From NCBI RefSeq assembly GCF_933775445.1, contig NC_065878.1, forward strand, positions 6,780,001-6,844,000: a stretch of 64,000 nt of DNA. The letters are read 5' to 3'. Position 1 is the first letter of the stretch. Every line of letters starts with the position of its first letter. Of the stretch, positions 1 through 10,962 are shown piece after piece. The DNA comes from Argentina anserina. Lineage: Eukaryota > Streptophyta > Magnoliopsida > Rosales > Rosaceae. The notes under the pieces were generated by a model. The model was not told the origin of the DNA. It saw only the letters and a list, made by a program, of their open reading frames with translations, and did no database searches. Both the position numbers and the translations under genes were made by a program.

Positions 1-718
1 CATATAGGCGGTGTAGCTGTGAAGCTACTATTCCTGAACAAAAGGCATAGAACTCTGCTAGCTCGAGCATGAAGACATGGAAGAGCTTTAGCTTGTCAAG
101 CATTTGTGTTTGCATTCTGAGTAATCTCTGGTGGACAAAAATCATTATGAGGCACAGTATTATGAAACGTTATGTTGAGCTGGTGAAGAGGAAGGAAGAA
201 GCAATCTGAAGTGCAAAGAAGTAGTAGTTTAGTAATGTACACCAGAGCATCCATTTGCAGCTTGGCAGCATATAGAAATTTGATGAAATACGTGCTACCT
301 CAATATCATTTCTGTAATCTACTAGTTTGTGTACTTTGGTAGTTTGGTATAGAAAAATTCGTAACAAAATGGAGTTACATGATCATGTTTCTTCCCCTGT
401 ATAATACCAATGCTGTCTTGATTCATTTTTGTTTAAATCTTTGAAGCCTTTGGCCAGTGTTCATTAATCTGTCATTATAAAGTTACTATATTGTTCTGTA
501 TATGGCCCTGCGAGAATCACCAGCAGGATCCTACTGTTCAACATAACACTAGAAAAGCTTTATCATGCAAGGAACAGACCCTAAGATCCTAAATTGGTTC
601 TCTAGGAAGGAAGAGTGACAAGAATTTCAATGGCTCCTCCCATAATCCATACAAGTCTTAAAAAGACAGCTCAATTTTTTCCACCAAAACCATAAAAAAA
701 CCTCTCTATTGTGCTTTT
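1..718. other. Left flank, no gene recognised
   Basis: No reading frame here resembles a family I know. A 47-codon frame on the plus strand from about 69 to 212 ends in a stop and could be a last exon or chance. The right edge at 714-718 (CTTTT) is the insertion point of the next element, so this stretch was once continuous with the sequence after 6526. Confidence 0.4.
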
Positions 719-1267
719 TGTCACGAGCTTACTTCTTTTGCTATGCAACTCGTGCGGCCTTTAGCAACTCCTTTATGCTAAGTCAGCCTTACTCTCGCAA
801 ACACCCTGCTAGAACAATTGAAAGACAAAGAAGAATATCTCGAAAGAAAACTTATATTGAACAAGAAAACTAACAAGTATGCTTGATAGCTTTGATTGCT
901 TGCTTGTTTGCTTGATTGATGAAATGAGAGGGGTGCCTTGCTATTTATAGGCTTCCTCATCCTACCACACTAGTTCTAGAGAATTCTAGGACTATGTACA
1001 ATGTAGAGAATTCTAGATAACTCTCCATAAGTCTACACAAGTCTACATGACTCTGAGATGATCCTTGAGTGTTCTAGAGAATTCTTGAGTGGTCAAGTTC
1101 TCCTAGCCTCTCAAAGGTTCTAGAGATACCCAGAAATGTCACAAGTCTTCTTGAGACTTCTAACGCCTTCTAGGCTCTTCTATGATCTTCCAAAGAGTTC
1201 CGCCATATTCCGGATCCGTCTAGGGTGTTCAAGGTAAAATTTTGCTTAAGTTTGGCGGGATGTGACA
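719..1267 (-). repeat. 3' LTR of the Galadriel-like element
   Basis: 549 bp, direct repeat of 5982-6526. Read on the minus strand it starts TGTCACATCCC and ends GCTCGTGACA. It holds a TATTTATAGG TATA-like motif near 940-950. It differs from its partner at more than 20 positions by eye, so this insertion is clearly older than the Athila element in the same window. Confidence 0.93.
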
Positions 1268-1280
1268 TTCTCCCCCACCA
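1268..1280 (-). other. Polypurine tract (plus-strand primer)
   Basis: On the minus strand TGGTGGGGGAGAA lies directly before the 3' LTR. This is the expected position and composition for the RNase H-resistant primer of second-strand synthesis. Confidence 0.8.
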
Positions 1281-1295
1281 AATCCCGCGATGCCC

Positions 1296-2654
1296 TCATC
1301 GCGCCTCATTGTATTGCTGGATCTTGTCCTTGAACTGCCAAAGCGTATCCTCGGACTCCCAGCTTGCTTCTGTATCGGGCAGGCCTCTCCACTTGATGAG
1401 GTACTCTTTGTAGCTTGATACGCCTCAACGTCGAATGACCCTATCTGCGAGTACTTCATCTACTTCCTTATCGAAATTGGTGATTACCGCCGTAGGTGCC
1501 CGATGCGATATCCCTCTTGAGGGGTCTTCCTCGTCTTCATTGTATGGCTTTAACATACTCACATGGAAGACCAGATGTATCTTTAACTTGTGCGGGAGGT
1601 TGAGCTTGTACGAAACTTTGCCTATGCGCTTGATAACTTCAAACAACCCTTCATACCTGCGGATCAAGCCTTTGTGCACCTTTCTAAAGGCCTTAAATTG
1701 CTGCGGCAAGAGTTTCACAAGTACAAGGTCGCCTTCCTTGAACTCGACATGCCTCCTCTTTTTGTCCGCCCACTTCTTCATCCTTTTGGCAGCCTTGTGC
1801 AATGCCGCTCGAGCTAACTCTGCTTGCTCGTGCCATGATTTGGCAAACTTGAACGCGGCTAGACGCTTCCCTTCATAGCGAGTGGCAAGGGATAGAAGTG
1901 TTGTAGGTTGCTGTCCCAACACGATCTCAAAAGGACTCTTGTTGGTAGCCTCGCTTTGCTGCAGATTGTAGGAAAACTGCGTCACATCTAGAAGCTTGGC
2001 CCAGTCTTTTTGATTGACACTCACATAGTGCCGCAAGTATAGCTCTAAGAGAGCAGTTACGCATTTCGTCTGACCGTCACTTTGTGGATGGAAGCTTGTT
2101 GAAAAGTTCAAGTCTGTCCCTAGCATCTTGAACATCTCCGTCCAAAATCTTCCCGTGAAGCGCGTGTCTCTATCACTGACAATGTTCTTTGGAATTCCCC
2201 AAAGTTTGACTACATTGCGTAGGAATAGCCTTGATGTCTCCTCCGCTGTGCAGTCGGCTGATGCGGCCATGAAGATTGCATACTTGCTGAATCTTTCCAC
2301 CACCACAATGATGCTCCCAAACTGCTCGGACTTCGGTAGGCAAGTAATGAAGTCCATAGAGACACTCTCCCACGGTCTCTCCGATATGGGTAACGGGTCT
2401 AGCAAGCCCCCCAGCTACTGCTGGACTACTTTGTCTTGTTGACAAACTAGACATGTCCGCACATACTCTTCGACCCCCTCTCGCATCCTAGGCCAATAAT
2501 ACATGGACTTTAACAAAGCAAGTGTGTGTTTCAACCTGGGTGGCTGGCCCATTTGGAATCGTGGCAATCCTTGGTTAGCTCCCTTCGCAAGTTTTCCCAC
2601 TTTGGTACATAGATACGGCGGCCTCTCGTGTAGAGAAGGTCGTCGTCTAGCCAA
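1296..2654 (-). pseudogene. Integrase plus chromodomain of the Galadriel-like element, broken
   Basis: The minus strand encodes an HHCC zinc finger (CLVCQ near 2440), the integrase core with both catalytic aspartates (SMDFITCLP and VSDRDTRF) and, at the far end, a chromodomain (EYLIKWRGLPDTEASWE, about 1330-1400). Chromodomains steer integration to particular chromatin. Damage: a frameshift near 2540 within the zinc finger, a TAG at 2415-2417 and a TGA at 1425-1427 that cuts off the chromodomain, whose frame then stays open to a TGA at 1296. The catalytic glutamate of the DDE triad reads lysine (codon 2064-2066). It cannot make a working integrase. Confidence 0.9.
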
Positions 2655-4679
2655 AACCTCCGGGTTTTTCCTTCCTTCACTAAGGTGATGAGGCTTTGTG
2701 CTTGAGGGTCTACCCTTAGTCCCTCCTTGATCTTTCTTAGCAATGGGCTAGTGACTTGCGAAATGCTTGCAAATTCCGCCTTGCGGCTTAGTGCATCCAC
2801 TACCACGTTCGCCTTCCCGGGCTTGTACTCTATGGTGTAGTCAAACTCCGCCAAGAAGTCTTGCCACCTTGCTTGCTTTGGACTTAGCTTCTTTTGTGTT
2901 TAGAAGTAGCTTGTTGCTACATTGTCGGTCATGATTACAAACTTTGTCCCAAGCAAGTAATGTCACCACACTCGAAGGCAATAGATGATGACAGTCATCT
3001 CCTTTTCTTGCACGGTGTAGCGCCGTTCCGTGTCATTAAGCTTCCAACTCTCATAAGCAATTGGATGCCCCTCTTGCATGAGAACTCCACCGATGGCAAA
3101 GTCGGAAGCATTGGTGTGTACTTCATATGGCTTGGAGTGATCCGGTAGGCTAAGCACGGGCTCCTTGCATATCGCCTTCTTCAAGTCTTTAAAGACTTCT
3201 TGACATTCCGTTGTCCATTCCCATGCCTTTTTTTTCTTGAGAAGGTCGGTTAAAGGTGCAGCCCTCGCCAAGTATCCCTTGATAAAGCGGCGGTAATAGT
3301 TAACTAGCCCAAGAAAATATCTTAAATCGTGTACCTTGGTGGGTGGCTCCCATTCTTAGATGGAATGCACCTTGCAATCCTCCATCATAAGCTTGCCGTC
3401 TTTGATCTTATGTCCCAAGAACGACACCTCCGGCTTCGCGAATGAGCATTTCTCAATCTTGATGTATAGCTGGTTTTCCCTCAAAATCTTAAGCACTTCC
3501 CGCAAGTGCTCCACATGCTCCTGCATGGTCTTGCTATACACTACTATGTCGTCCAAGTAGACGACAACAAACCGATCGAGATAGGGGTGGAATAACTTGT
3601 TCATCAAGGTGCAAAATATCGCCGGTGCATTAGTTAGACCGAAAGGCATGACCAAAAATTCATAAGAACCATACCTTGTGATGCATGCGGTCTTCTGCTC
3701 ATCTCTTTCCGCAATGCGCTGGTAGTACCCCGAACGAAGGTCTAACTTCGAAAAGTATCGTGCATGACCCAATTGATCAAAGAGATCGGCAATGAGAGGA
3801 ATATGGTACTTGTTCTTTACCGTCACCTTATTGAGTGCTCTATAGTCGATGCACATGCGTAGAGATCCGTCCTTCTTCTTTTGGAACAACACCGGGGCAC
3901 TGAATGGGGCTTTCGAAGGTCTAATGAACCCACGTCCAAAAGCTCCTTCAATTGCCTCCTTAGCTCCGCTAACTCCAGCGGAGCCATGCGGTATGCACCC
4001 ATGACGGGTGGTTTTGTCCCTAGTTCCAACTCGATTTCATGGTTGATCTCTCTCCTTGGGGGTAGTCTCTTGGGCAGCTCCGCGGGTGATACATCCTTGA
4101 ACTCCTCAAAAACTGCAGCTACCTCCTTGGGCATGTCATCTTGTGGCCTTGGCTCCTCGTCATCAAACTCACTAAGGATGGCCAAGTAGCTCTCCTCTTC
4201 CCTCTTAATGCCTTTCTTGAATTGCAATGCCGACAACACCTTGATGTCTTGCTTTGCCCTTCGGGTTGTTGACACCACCCATGATCTTTCGCCATCCATT
4301 ATGCATAGGCTATTGGCGAATGGCACCAGAAATGCCTTGACTTGATCATGGAATTCCAACCCCAAGACTACCTTGTAGTCATCCATCGGTACAATCGAGA
4401 AGTCTAGGTTCCCACACCAAGCTCCCACGCTTGTTTTGACTCCTCGAGCTACTCCTTGTATTGAGCGGGCAGGTGAGTTAACCACCTTGATGGAGCCTCG
4501 TCCATTTGTTGCCTTGAGTCCAAGCTTGCGTGCCTCTTCAACGAAATGAAATTATGAGTTGCCCATGTGTCAAGCATCGCCGTTGTTGGCTTCCCACATA
4601 TGGTGATGTCCGTATAGAGCAAACCTTTGGCTTTGACCTTGGGTGTAGAGCGGATTGCATTAAGCACCTGCAAAGACCC
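2655..4679 (-). pseudogene. Protease, reverse transcriptase and RNase H of the Galadriel-like element, broken
   Basis: Downstream of gag in the same frame comes an aspartic protease whose active-site DTGA reads DTWA (codon 4563-4565). RT follows with [28 protein letters not shown] and the intact catalytic YLDD, then RNase H with [12 protein letters not shown] connection and [13 protein letters not shown]. Lesions: frameshifts near 4541 and 3933, stops TAA 3356-3358, TGA 2963-2965 and TAA 2900-2902. Each of these stops is one C-to-T change from a sense codon. The layout is the normal Ty3/gypsy order, so the identity is secure although the enzyme is dead. Confidence 0.92.
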
Positions 4680-5936
4680 CTAGCGTGCACCTCCATTGCC
4701 ACCCTCGGCTTCACTCTCGCCTTGATGACTTCCTAGGAGTGTGCTTAGCGCTCTCCTTTGTGGGCAATGCCTAGCCCAATGCGGACCATCGCATAACAAG
4801 CACTTGTTGTCATTTGGCTTGTCCCAGCTCCGCATGTCCCTTTGCTTGCCTTTATCCTTGAAGCGTGCTGAGTAGCTCTCACGACGTGGCTCCTCCATGC
4901 GTTGGGTTTTGTCTCCCCCACCTTTGGCATAGCTGCTCTTCTTCTCTTTGGGCTTGGTGGACTCTCTTGGACTTGAGAAATCAACTAAGCCTTCGGCCAC
5001 GGCTATGGCGGTAGCAAGGTCTTGCACTCCACGTTGCCTAAGCTCCATCTTGGCCCATGATTGGAGACCATCCATGAAATTGAAAAGAGCATCCTTGTCG
5101 GATAGGTCGGGAATCTCAAGCACCAAGTTAGTGAATTCTCTAATGTAATCACTAATAGGCCCGGTGTGCTTGAGCCTTCGCAAACGAGCTTTTGCCTCAT
5201 CCTCGGCATTCTCGGGATAAAACTGCTTCTTAAGCACTTTCACAAAGTCATCAAAGGTAAAGATGGTGCACATACCTCTTTCGACATCTCCTCGCCTTCT
5301 CCTCCACCACAACATGGCGGTGTCGGTGAGATAAAGAGTCGCGGTCTTTATCTTGGCATCCTCCTCCATGATGCCTATGGCCCCAAAGTATTGATCTAGC
5401 CCCCATAAGAAGTTGTCTACTTCTCGAGCGTTACGCATGCCTCCGAAGCTCTTTGGCTTTGGCACCTCGATTCGCTTGGCTTCTACGCTGCTGCTGGTGC
5501 TAGCCCCCGCGGCTAGTGCGCGCTTGCATAGGGTAAGATCTGCTTGCATTACCTCCATGCGTGCAGAATCTGCCTGTACCTCCTCCATGCGTGCAAGCAT
5601 GCTATTGTGCTCCCTTTCTTGCACTTCACGCATCCGGGCGAGTTCTCCCATGAACTCCTCCCGAACTTTGTCTATCTCACCCCATAAGGACTCCTCTAGC
5701 TTGAGCATCATGCCCTTGATCGCAGTGTGGATTGCGGCGTCCTCTGCCTCCAAGTCTTCCACCTGGGCTCCCATGCCACTCACGCTCTCTTCCACTTGAG
5801 TTAGTCGTGAGTCGATTGCAGCTAACATGTCCTTCATTTGTTCCTTCTTTGGAACCGTCGGGTTGACAAGTTCTTCATGACCCTTCTCTTGCGTGTCGTC
5901 GGAAACACTACCAACAAGATTGCCATTCTTTGCCAT
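4680..5936 (-). CDS. gag: Gag polyprotein of the Galadriel-like chromovirus
   Basis: An uninterrupted 418-residue frame that starts at ATG 5936, 30 bases after the primer binding site. Residues about 30-150 are heptad-rich and look like a coiled coil, with a short internal repeat (ARMEEVQAD, then ARMEVMQAD). Residues about 170-330 are the retrotransposon gag capsid domain, followed by a basic linker and one zinc knuckle at 379-391 (C-X2-C-X3-H-X4-C). The histidine spacing is one shorter than the canonical CX2CX4HX4C. It ends at TAG 4680-4682, and pol continues in the same frame just beyond. Gag would form the cytoplasmic virus-like particle and bind element RNA. Confidence 0.9.
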   Translation of the reverse strand: MAKNGNLVGSVSDDTQEKGHEELVNPTVPKKEQMKDMLAAIDSRLTQVEESVSGMGAQVEDLEAEDAAIHTAIKGMMLKLEESLWGEIDKVREEFMGELARMREVQEREHNSMLARMEEVQADSARMEVMQADLTLCKRALAAGASTSSSVEAKRIEVPKPKSFGGMRNAREVDNFLWGLDQYFGAIGIMEEDAKIKTATLYLTDTAMLWWRRRRGDVERGMCTIFTFDDFVKVLKKQFYPENAEDEAKARLRRLKHTGPISDYIREFTNLVLEIPDLSDKDALFNFMDGLQSWAKMELRQRGVQDLATAIAVAEGLVDFSSPRESTKPKEKKSSYAKGGGDKTQRMEEPRRESYSARFKDKGKQRDMRSWDKPNDNKCLLCDGPHWARHCPQRRALSTLLGSHQGESEAEGGNGGAR

Positions 5937-5966
5937 TGTGTCGAGCTAGCCTCTTGATTGAACTTC

Positions 5967-5979
5967 GGCTCTGATACCA
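5967..5979 (-). other. Primer binding site for initiator tRNA-Met
   Basis: Minus strand TGGTATCAGAGCC, two bases from the end of the 5' LTR, complementary to the 3' end of plant initiator tRNA-Met. Confidence 0.92.
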
Positions 5980-5981
5980 AC

Positions 5982-6526
5982 TGTCACGAGCTTACTTCTT
6001 TCGCTATGCAACTCGTGCGGCCTTAGCAACTCCTTTATGCTAAGTCAATCTTACTCTCGCAAATGCCCTGCTAGAACAATTGAAAGGCAAAGAAGAATAT
6101 CTCGAAAGAAAACTTATATTGAACAAGAAAACTTACAAGCATGCTTGATAGCTTTGATTGCTTGCTTGTTTGCTTGATTGATGAAATGAGAGGGGTGCCT
6201 TGCTATTTATAGGCCTCCTCATCCTACTACACTAGTTCTAGAGAATTATAGGACTATGTACAATGTAGAGAATTGTAGAGAACTCTCCATAGTCTACACA
6301 AGTCTACATGACTCTGAGATGATCCTTGAGTGTTCTAGAGAATTCTTAAGTGGTCTAGTTCTCCTAACCTCTCTAAGGTTCTAGAGATATCCGGAAATGT
6401 CCCAAGGCTTCTTGAGACTTCTAACGCCTTCTAGGTTCTTATATCTTCCAAAAGAGTTCCGCCATATTCCGAATCCGTCTAAAATGCTTAAGGTAAAATT
6501 TTGCTTAAGTTTGGCGGGATGTGACA
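5982..6526 (-). repeat. 5' LTR of the Galadriel-like element
   Basis: 545 bp, direct repeat of 719-1267. In element orientation it is the promoter-bearing LTR and precedes the primer binding site. A TATTTATAGG TATA-like motif lies near 6204-6214. Confidence 0.93.
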
Positions 6527-8083
6527 TTTTGGTGTTGCTCGAGTAGCAAGAGAAGGATAACAAACTACAAAGTTCAAGTCTTGAATTTCTAGTGTTCTAC
6601 TTTCTTCGGCACCCTTAGGAAAATTGCTTCTCTTTTCTTTGTTAGTTGTTACCAACGGGACCCTAATAGCGTCAAAGACAAAAATGCAACCATGTACTAA
6701 AGCAAGCTCCAGTGCTTCTAGCTGTAGACACAGCACCAGAATCATCAAGAAAAGCTTGCGAGACATGAGCAAAGGGGCTATTAAAGTTCACCAGACCAAA
6801 CTCATGACCAAAGCTACTCTAAGCCAAAGAAAGGATCAGCAGTCCTGTTGCATTCACGAAAGACATGCACAAGCTAAGAAAGTTCCATTACACGACAGAT
6901 TAATTGAAATATTGTTGCAACAATCTTATTACATTAATAGTCACAGTACACTGTACACAGATCTTTAAGAATAGTATGTGAGAGGAAAAAACTCAGAAAA
7001 CAGGATAGAAATTTCAGCTCCAAAGTATTTGATTTTTAACAGAGTTTCTGCCAACTTTTATTGGAAAATGAAGAATTTGGGTCTAGTCATTCTTCATAAG
7101 CCAACTTTTATTGGAAATTCTAACCTTTTTTTCTCTTCTATCAAAACACAGGTTAGGTAAAATCAACAAGTTAGCTTTTCGGTTTGTATTTGATTCTGCA
7201 CAGTTACATACATACAGTAGCATGAAAATTCCGTCTACAGACAAAACAATGACTAAACCTAAATCAAGTATAATGAATTTGTTCTTTCTTCCTTTAGTAA
7301 TTAGTTACCAAAGAAGAAGCATGCCACATATAGCTAAGTGTGGATTTTTTTTTAAAGATATCAGTTTGGACCATGTTTTCAGGAGCAGACTGCAAAAGTC
7401 ATTACATTATAAATCTCTAATTACCAGGAACCATGTTACACTTGGTTTAACAAGAACAGAACCAGAGGGAAAGCAAATTAAAAGTTGAAAAATGTAAAAC
7501 TGAGCAAACAGCAGAGCCAACTATGTGCTCAGTAATGTTAGAACTTAGAAAAACTAAAGCATGCACGGTGATAATGTCGGCTTCTCCACTACAACATGCT
7601 TTTCTTGTTTTACAATTTAGCTGTTTTATCTGAATATCAAGTAATAAGATCAACAGTATTGATATTTTTCCTCTCCTGTTTCATCAAGTTAGACAATCCC
7701 TAACGACGTTACTCGAATAACAGAAATAGAGTGACTACTTGGTATTGAATTGAAGCTTAGACTGTCGTGAACAACCCCTCCAAAGGACTCAGCTCGATTT
7801 GCAACAGGTGAGGAGGATAATTTTAATTCTAGGGTTTGTGAATAGTACTGATTTGTATTCATTGTAAAATTGGACTGTTTAGACTTGGATTTGGGCTTTA
7901 TTGTCAACTAGGAAGTTGTTAAAAATGAAATTTGGAGTGTGATGGTGAAATTTGGGCGTCATTGGAGGTGGCCGGAGCGGTGGCGGCGCTAGGAGCGGCT
8001 GCCGCCGTCCCGGAGGTGTGTTTTGAATCGTTTGATAACTGAGGATAGTGTGGGAATTTTTGTGGGATTTTGGAGTTAAATTT
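6527..8083. other. AT-rich flank, no gene recognised
   Basis: Right flank of the Galadriel-like element. Short frames occur on both strands, but none has a recognisable motif or a credible start and length. A short GC-rich patch lies at about 7960-8020. Confidence 0.4.
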
Positions 8084-8757
8084 GACATTATTTCCCCAAT
8101 TTAAAAGGATAAGATGATGAGTTCTTGAATTTAATCAAGGAACTCTTGGTGATATAATTCTATCATATTTTAGAGAGTGTGGAGATCGTTGGTGAGATTG
8201 AGGATGTGTTTAGTTGAAGTTTGGAACGGTTTTGGACGTGTGAGGCTGATATTATTATTTTGACTCTTAGAAGTATAGTATTTTAAGTATAATTATGTCA
8301 TTTAAACAAGACGTGCGGAGGCTAGAGCCGAGGAGAATTCGGATCGACCCCCGGCATAATTGGTTAATGTGAGTGGACATTTATTTTAAAGTAATGCATG
8401 CATGGTTACTAAATTAATTATTTCCTTGGAAATCATATTTTGATTTGTGAATATCTATTACGAAAATGGGGTTCGGGGATTTATACTCTACTTAAATTAC
8501 ACTTGTTCATTCCATTGGTTTTGGTTTGATTATTTTTCAGAAATGGGATTTTCCGAGGGATTATGTTATTGGCATTTCATTTGATTATTTCCATGGACTA
8601 GGTTTATTTACTTGTCCTCACAAAGTCCTATCAACTCAATTATTCCATTGGAATCAACGAGGCATGTAAATAACCTATCAACTCGGCTATTCCAATGGGA
8701 CTAATGAGGTATAAGCAAGGTATATTTTTAGATATGGGACTTCCGGATTATGAGGTT

Positions 8758-8866
8758 GACTATGATGATGGTGATGTTGTTATGATGGTGGTGGTGGTGA
8801 GGATGGTGTGTATGGTTATGATGATAATGATGATGATTTTGATGATGATGAGGAGGATGTTGATGA
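8758..8866 (+). repeat. Degenerate (GAT)n/(GTG)n trinucleotide microsatellite
   Basis: About 110 bp of imperfect GAT, GTT and GTG triplets. It produces Asp-rich or Met/Val-rich shadow frames that should not be taken as genes. Confidence 0.85.
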
Positions 8867-8916
8867 TGGTACATGTATAGATTCCACCTTATGGTACATG
8901 TATAGATTCCACCTTA
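8867..8916 (+). repeat. 25-bp perfect tandem duplication
   Basis: Two identical adjacent copies (8867-8891 and 8892-8916) of a unit starting TGGTACATGTATAGATT. Confidence 0.9.
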
Positions 8917-9922
8917 TGGTGTCAGTGGCTACCCCTAGTAGTGCACCCAAGCCCTTTCCGCCTGTGAGGCGATGTGGTATGCTGAAAATGCCACGAAAGC
9001 CTGTTACCCTCTCCGTTAACGTGACGTGACGGTTTTGGGAGTATGGGAGTACATATAGATTTTTGCCCGAGGGGCACATGAGATGGCAGGATGATTTTGT
9101 GATGACTAGTGGGCTAGTCTATTTGTAGAGTTTGAGATGATGTGGTGATTAAGGGGGCTAGTTCAGTTTTTGGTATTTATTCCACATATTTATGTGATAT
9201 ATGTATGCATCGGAGTTTTACTTTAATAGTTAAAATTTGGGGAAAGTATTATGTTATTTCATTTTTCTTCGTATATTATTTTCGTCCACTTACTCTAACG
9301 TTTTAAATACTTTTTCCCCTGGGCCCTTTGTTTTCAAATGCCTAGTTCACAGGCTTATCGACTCCCCTAGTAACTTCCAGGACGTGAGTTCGCTGTCAAG
9401 TATCCAGACCTATAGGTTACATGTTTAATCTACAAGTCACCGTATTTATTTGTTTGTAGCTTCTCTGTTTACCATGGGACGTAGAACTGTAAGGAGTTAA
9501 TATTTTAATTTCGAATATATTGTTTAAGATTGTGGTTTTATGTCGTATAACTGTGAAGGAAATGACTATTGTATGGTTTGAAATCTTGTTGGATTTGTTA
9601 TTGGTATTGTTGCATGTTGGTTGCATACTTTCAAGAGAGACTATGCCTAAATTTTCGGTAAAACTCCTTTGGTAGTGGTCCCAGCATGATCTACTCTAGA
9701 TATTAGGGTAATATTTGTGGTGGATCGTGTCACTATTGGTTACTGTCATGATGTTGGTGTGGAGTGGGATATTGATATACCGCGTAGTGTAGCCTTAGCT
9801 GTTAATTTTGGCCACTTAGAGATAAGTTTCCTAAGAGATGTTTCTTTGTAATTTAATCGTTTAGTATAAAAAAATTAAAAAAGAAAGAAAAGAAAGACAA
9901 TGGTAAACTGTGAGGTAGAAGA

Positions 9923-10833
9923 AAAGTTCAAAATCTCCACGATATTTCTGATATATCCTCCGATATCTCAATTAAAAAAAAATGATATATCTTAGGGGTA
10001 AATATCTTATTTTTTTCCCGTATCTGCGATATTTATTCGATAGCAGAAAATATCTCTGATATTTCTCTATTACTTACGATATATCTAATATATTTTTGAT
10101 ATTTTGGAGAAATATCTGAAAAATTTCACTTAATTTTTTTTCTCAACTTGAGGATGTCTCAGACTCTTGGAGAGAAGTTTTTGATTAATTAATCACCTCG
10201 AGCCTCGAGGGATATAAGACTACAAGAGTAGTCCCTCAATTGGTTAATTTTTAATTTTTCGTAAAAGATATCCGGATAAGAAATGAAGGTTCAAATCTTA
10301 ACTCTTAAGAGTTAAGTCATATCAGTGTTAAATGCTCTCCTTGACCTTGAGGGAATAAAAAATAAAGGGTCACAGAGTAGTTTCATGAATGCCATAAGAG
10401 GATATCTAGAATTTCATGGAGTCAATTATCAATATGGTTATCCTATTTACGATTATGGTCGGTTTGGAGAACTATATGATCACTTAGCGAGTTGGATTCA
10501 TCATTATTATCTTCTTCTTGGAGAAACTGTCAGCAACTCGAAAGAGATATATGATTGTCATGTTAACCATTACAATTCATACTATATGGCTCGTATGTCT
10601 TGGACATAGTATTGTAGTTTTGTTGACCAACGTGTGTCTTTTCAAACACCTAAAGCTTCTTTCTAGTATTAGATAAAGTTAATAATTGTTTTTGTTTGTA
10701 TGCAATTCAATAATAAATAAATAAATAATTTTGGAACAAGAACGATATTTTTTTTTCCAATATCCCTAATATATCTCTAATATATCCGATATCTCCCTTA
10801 ACGATATACCGATACCGATATTTTGAACTTTGC
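9923..10833. mobile_element. Short terminal-inverted-repeat transposon, non-autonomous
   Basis: The ends carry AAAGTTCAAAAT (9923-9934) and its reverse complement (10820-10831). GTAGAAGA is present on both sides (9915-9922 and 10834-10841), an 8-bp target duplication if the right end is at 10833. Inside, both ends are built from many short GATAT/ATATC repeats. The 95-residue frame at 10325-10609 matches no transposase I know. An 8-bp duplication suits hAT elements, but the terminal bases are not typical, so the superfamily is open. Confidence 0.6.
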
Positions 10834-10854
10834 GTAGAAGACAATAGTCCCTCG

Positions 10855-10883
10855 GTCATGTGACGTGCGGTCACATGACGTGC
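10855..10883 (+). promoter_or_regulatory. Palindrome with two TGACGTGC motifs upstream of the CHLP relic
   Basis: GTCATGTGAC (10855-10864) and its exact reverse complement GTCACATGAC (10870-10879) flank five bases. TGACGTGC occurs twice (10861-10868 and 10876-10883). The ACGT core is the class bound by plant bZIP and related factors. It lies about 80 bp before the old start codon, so it may be the former promoter element. Confidence 0.5.
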
Positions 10884-10962
10884 AATTTAGGACATTTCTT
10901 TTCCCCACTCGCTTCTCACTTTGACCAGTTTGATCTCACTATCACAAGCTCTTCTACTTTCA

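Larger units (their letters stand above)
719..6526 (-). mobile_element. Ty3/gypsy chromovirus, Galadriel-like, degenerate
   Basis: A 5.8-kb LTR retrotransposon on the minus strand. Seen directly: two LTRs (719-1267 and 5982-6526) bounded by TGTCAC/GTGACA, a primer binding site for initiator tRNA-Met beside the right LTR, a polypurine tract beside the left LTR, and the order gag, protease, RT, RNase H, integrase, chromodomain on the minus strand. The flanks share TTTT but no full 5-bp duplication. Gag is open; pol has at least five in-frame stops and three frameshifts. The terminal chromodomain and the total length fit the Galadriel clade of chromoviruses; the clade is inferred, the chromovirus identity is firm. 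Confidence 0.93.
8084..9760 (+). other. Possible old solo LTR (chromovirus-like), unproven
   Basis: The composition, the patch GGATCGACCCCCGGCAT near 8340 and the stop-rich sequence resemble long plant Ty3 LTRs, and the segment ends in a TGTCA near 9750. I could not find a matching start or a target-site duplication. It encloses a microsatellite and a tandem duplication listed separately. No protein is recognisable. Confidence 0.25.

Noticed and set aside
5967..5979. tRNA-like sequence
   Set aside because: Only the primer binding complement of a tRNA end; no cloverleaf in the neighbourhood. The same holds for 18359 and 52613.
8695..9079. Asp-rich and Met-rich frames
   Set aside because: Translation of the GAT microsatellite.
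10325..10609. 95-codon frame inside the TIR element
   Set aside because: No recognisable domain, AT-rich, no support beyond being open; mentioned with the element but not called a gene.
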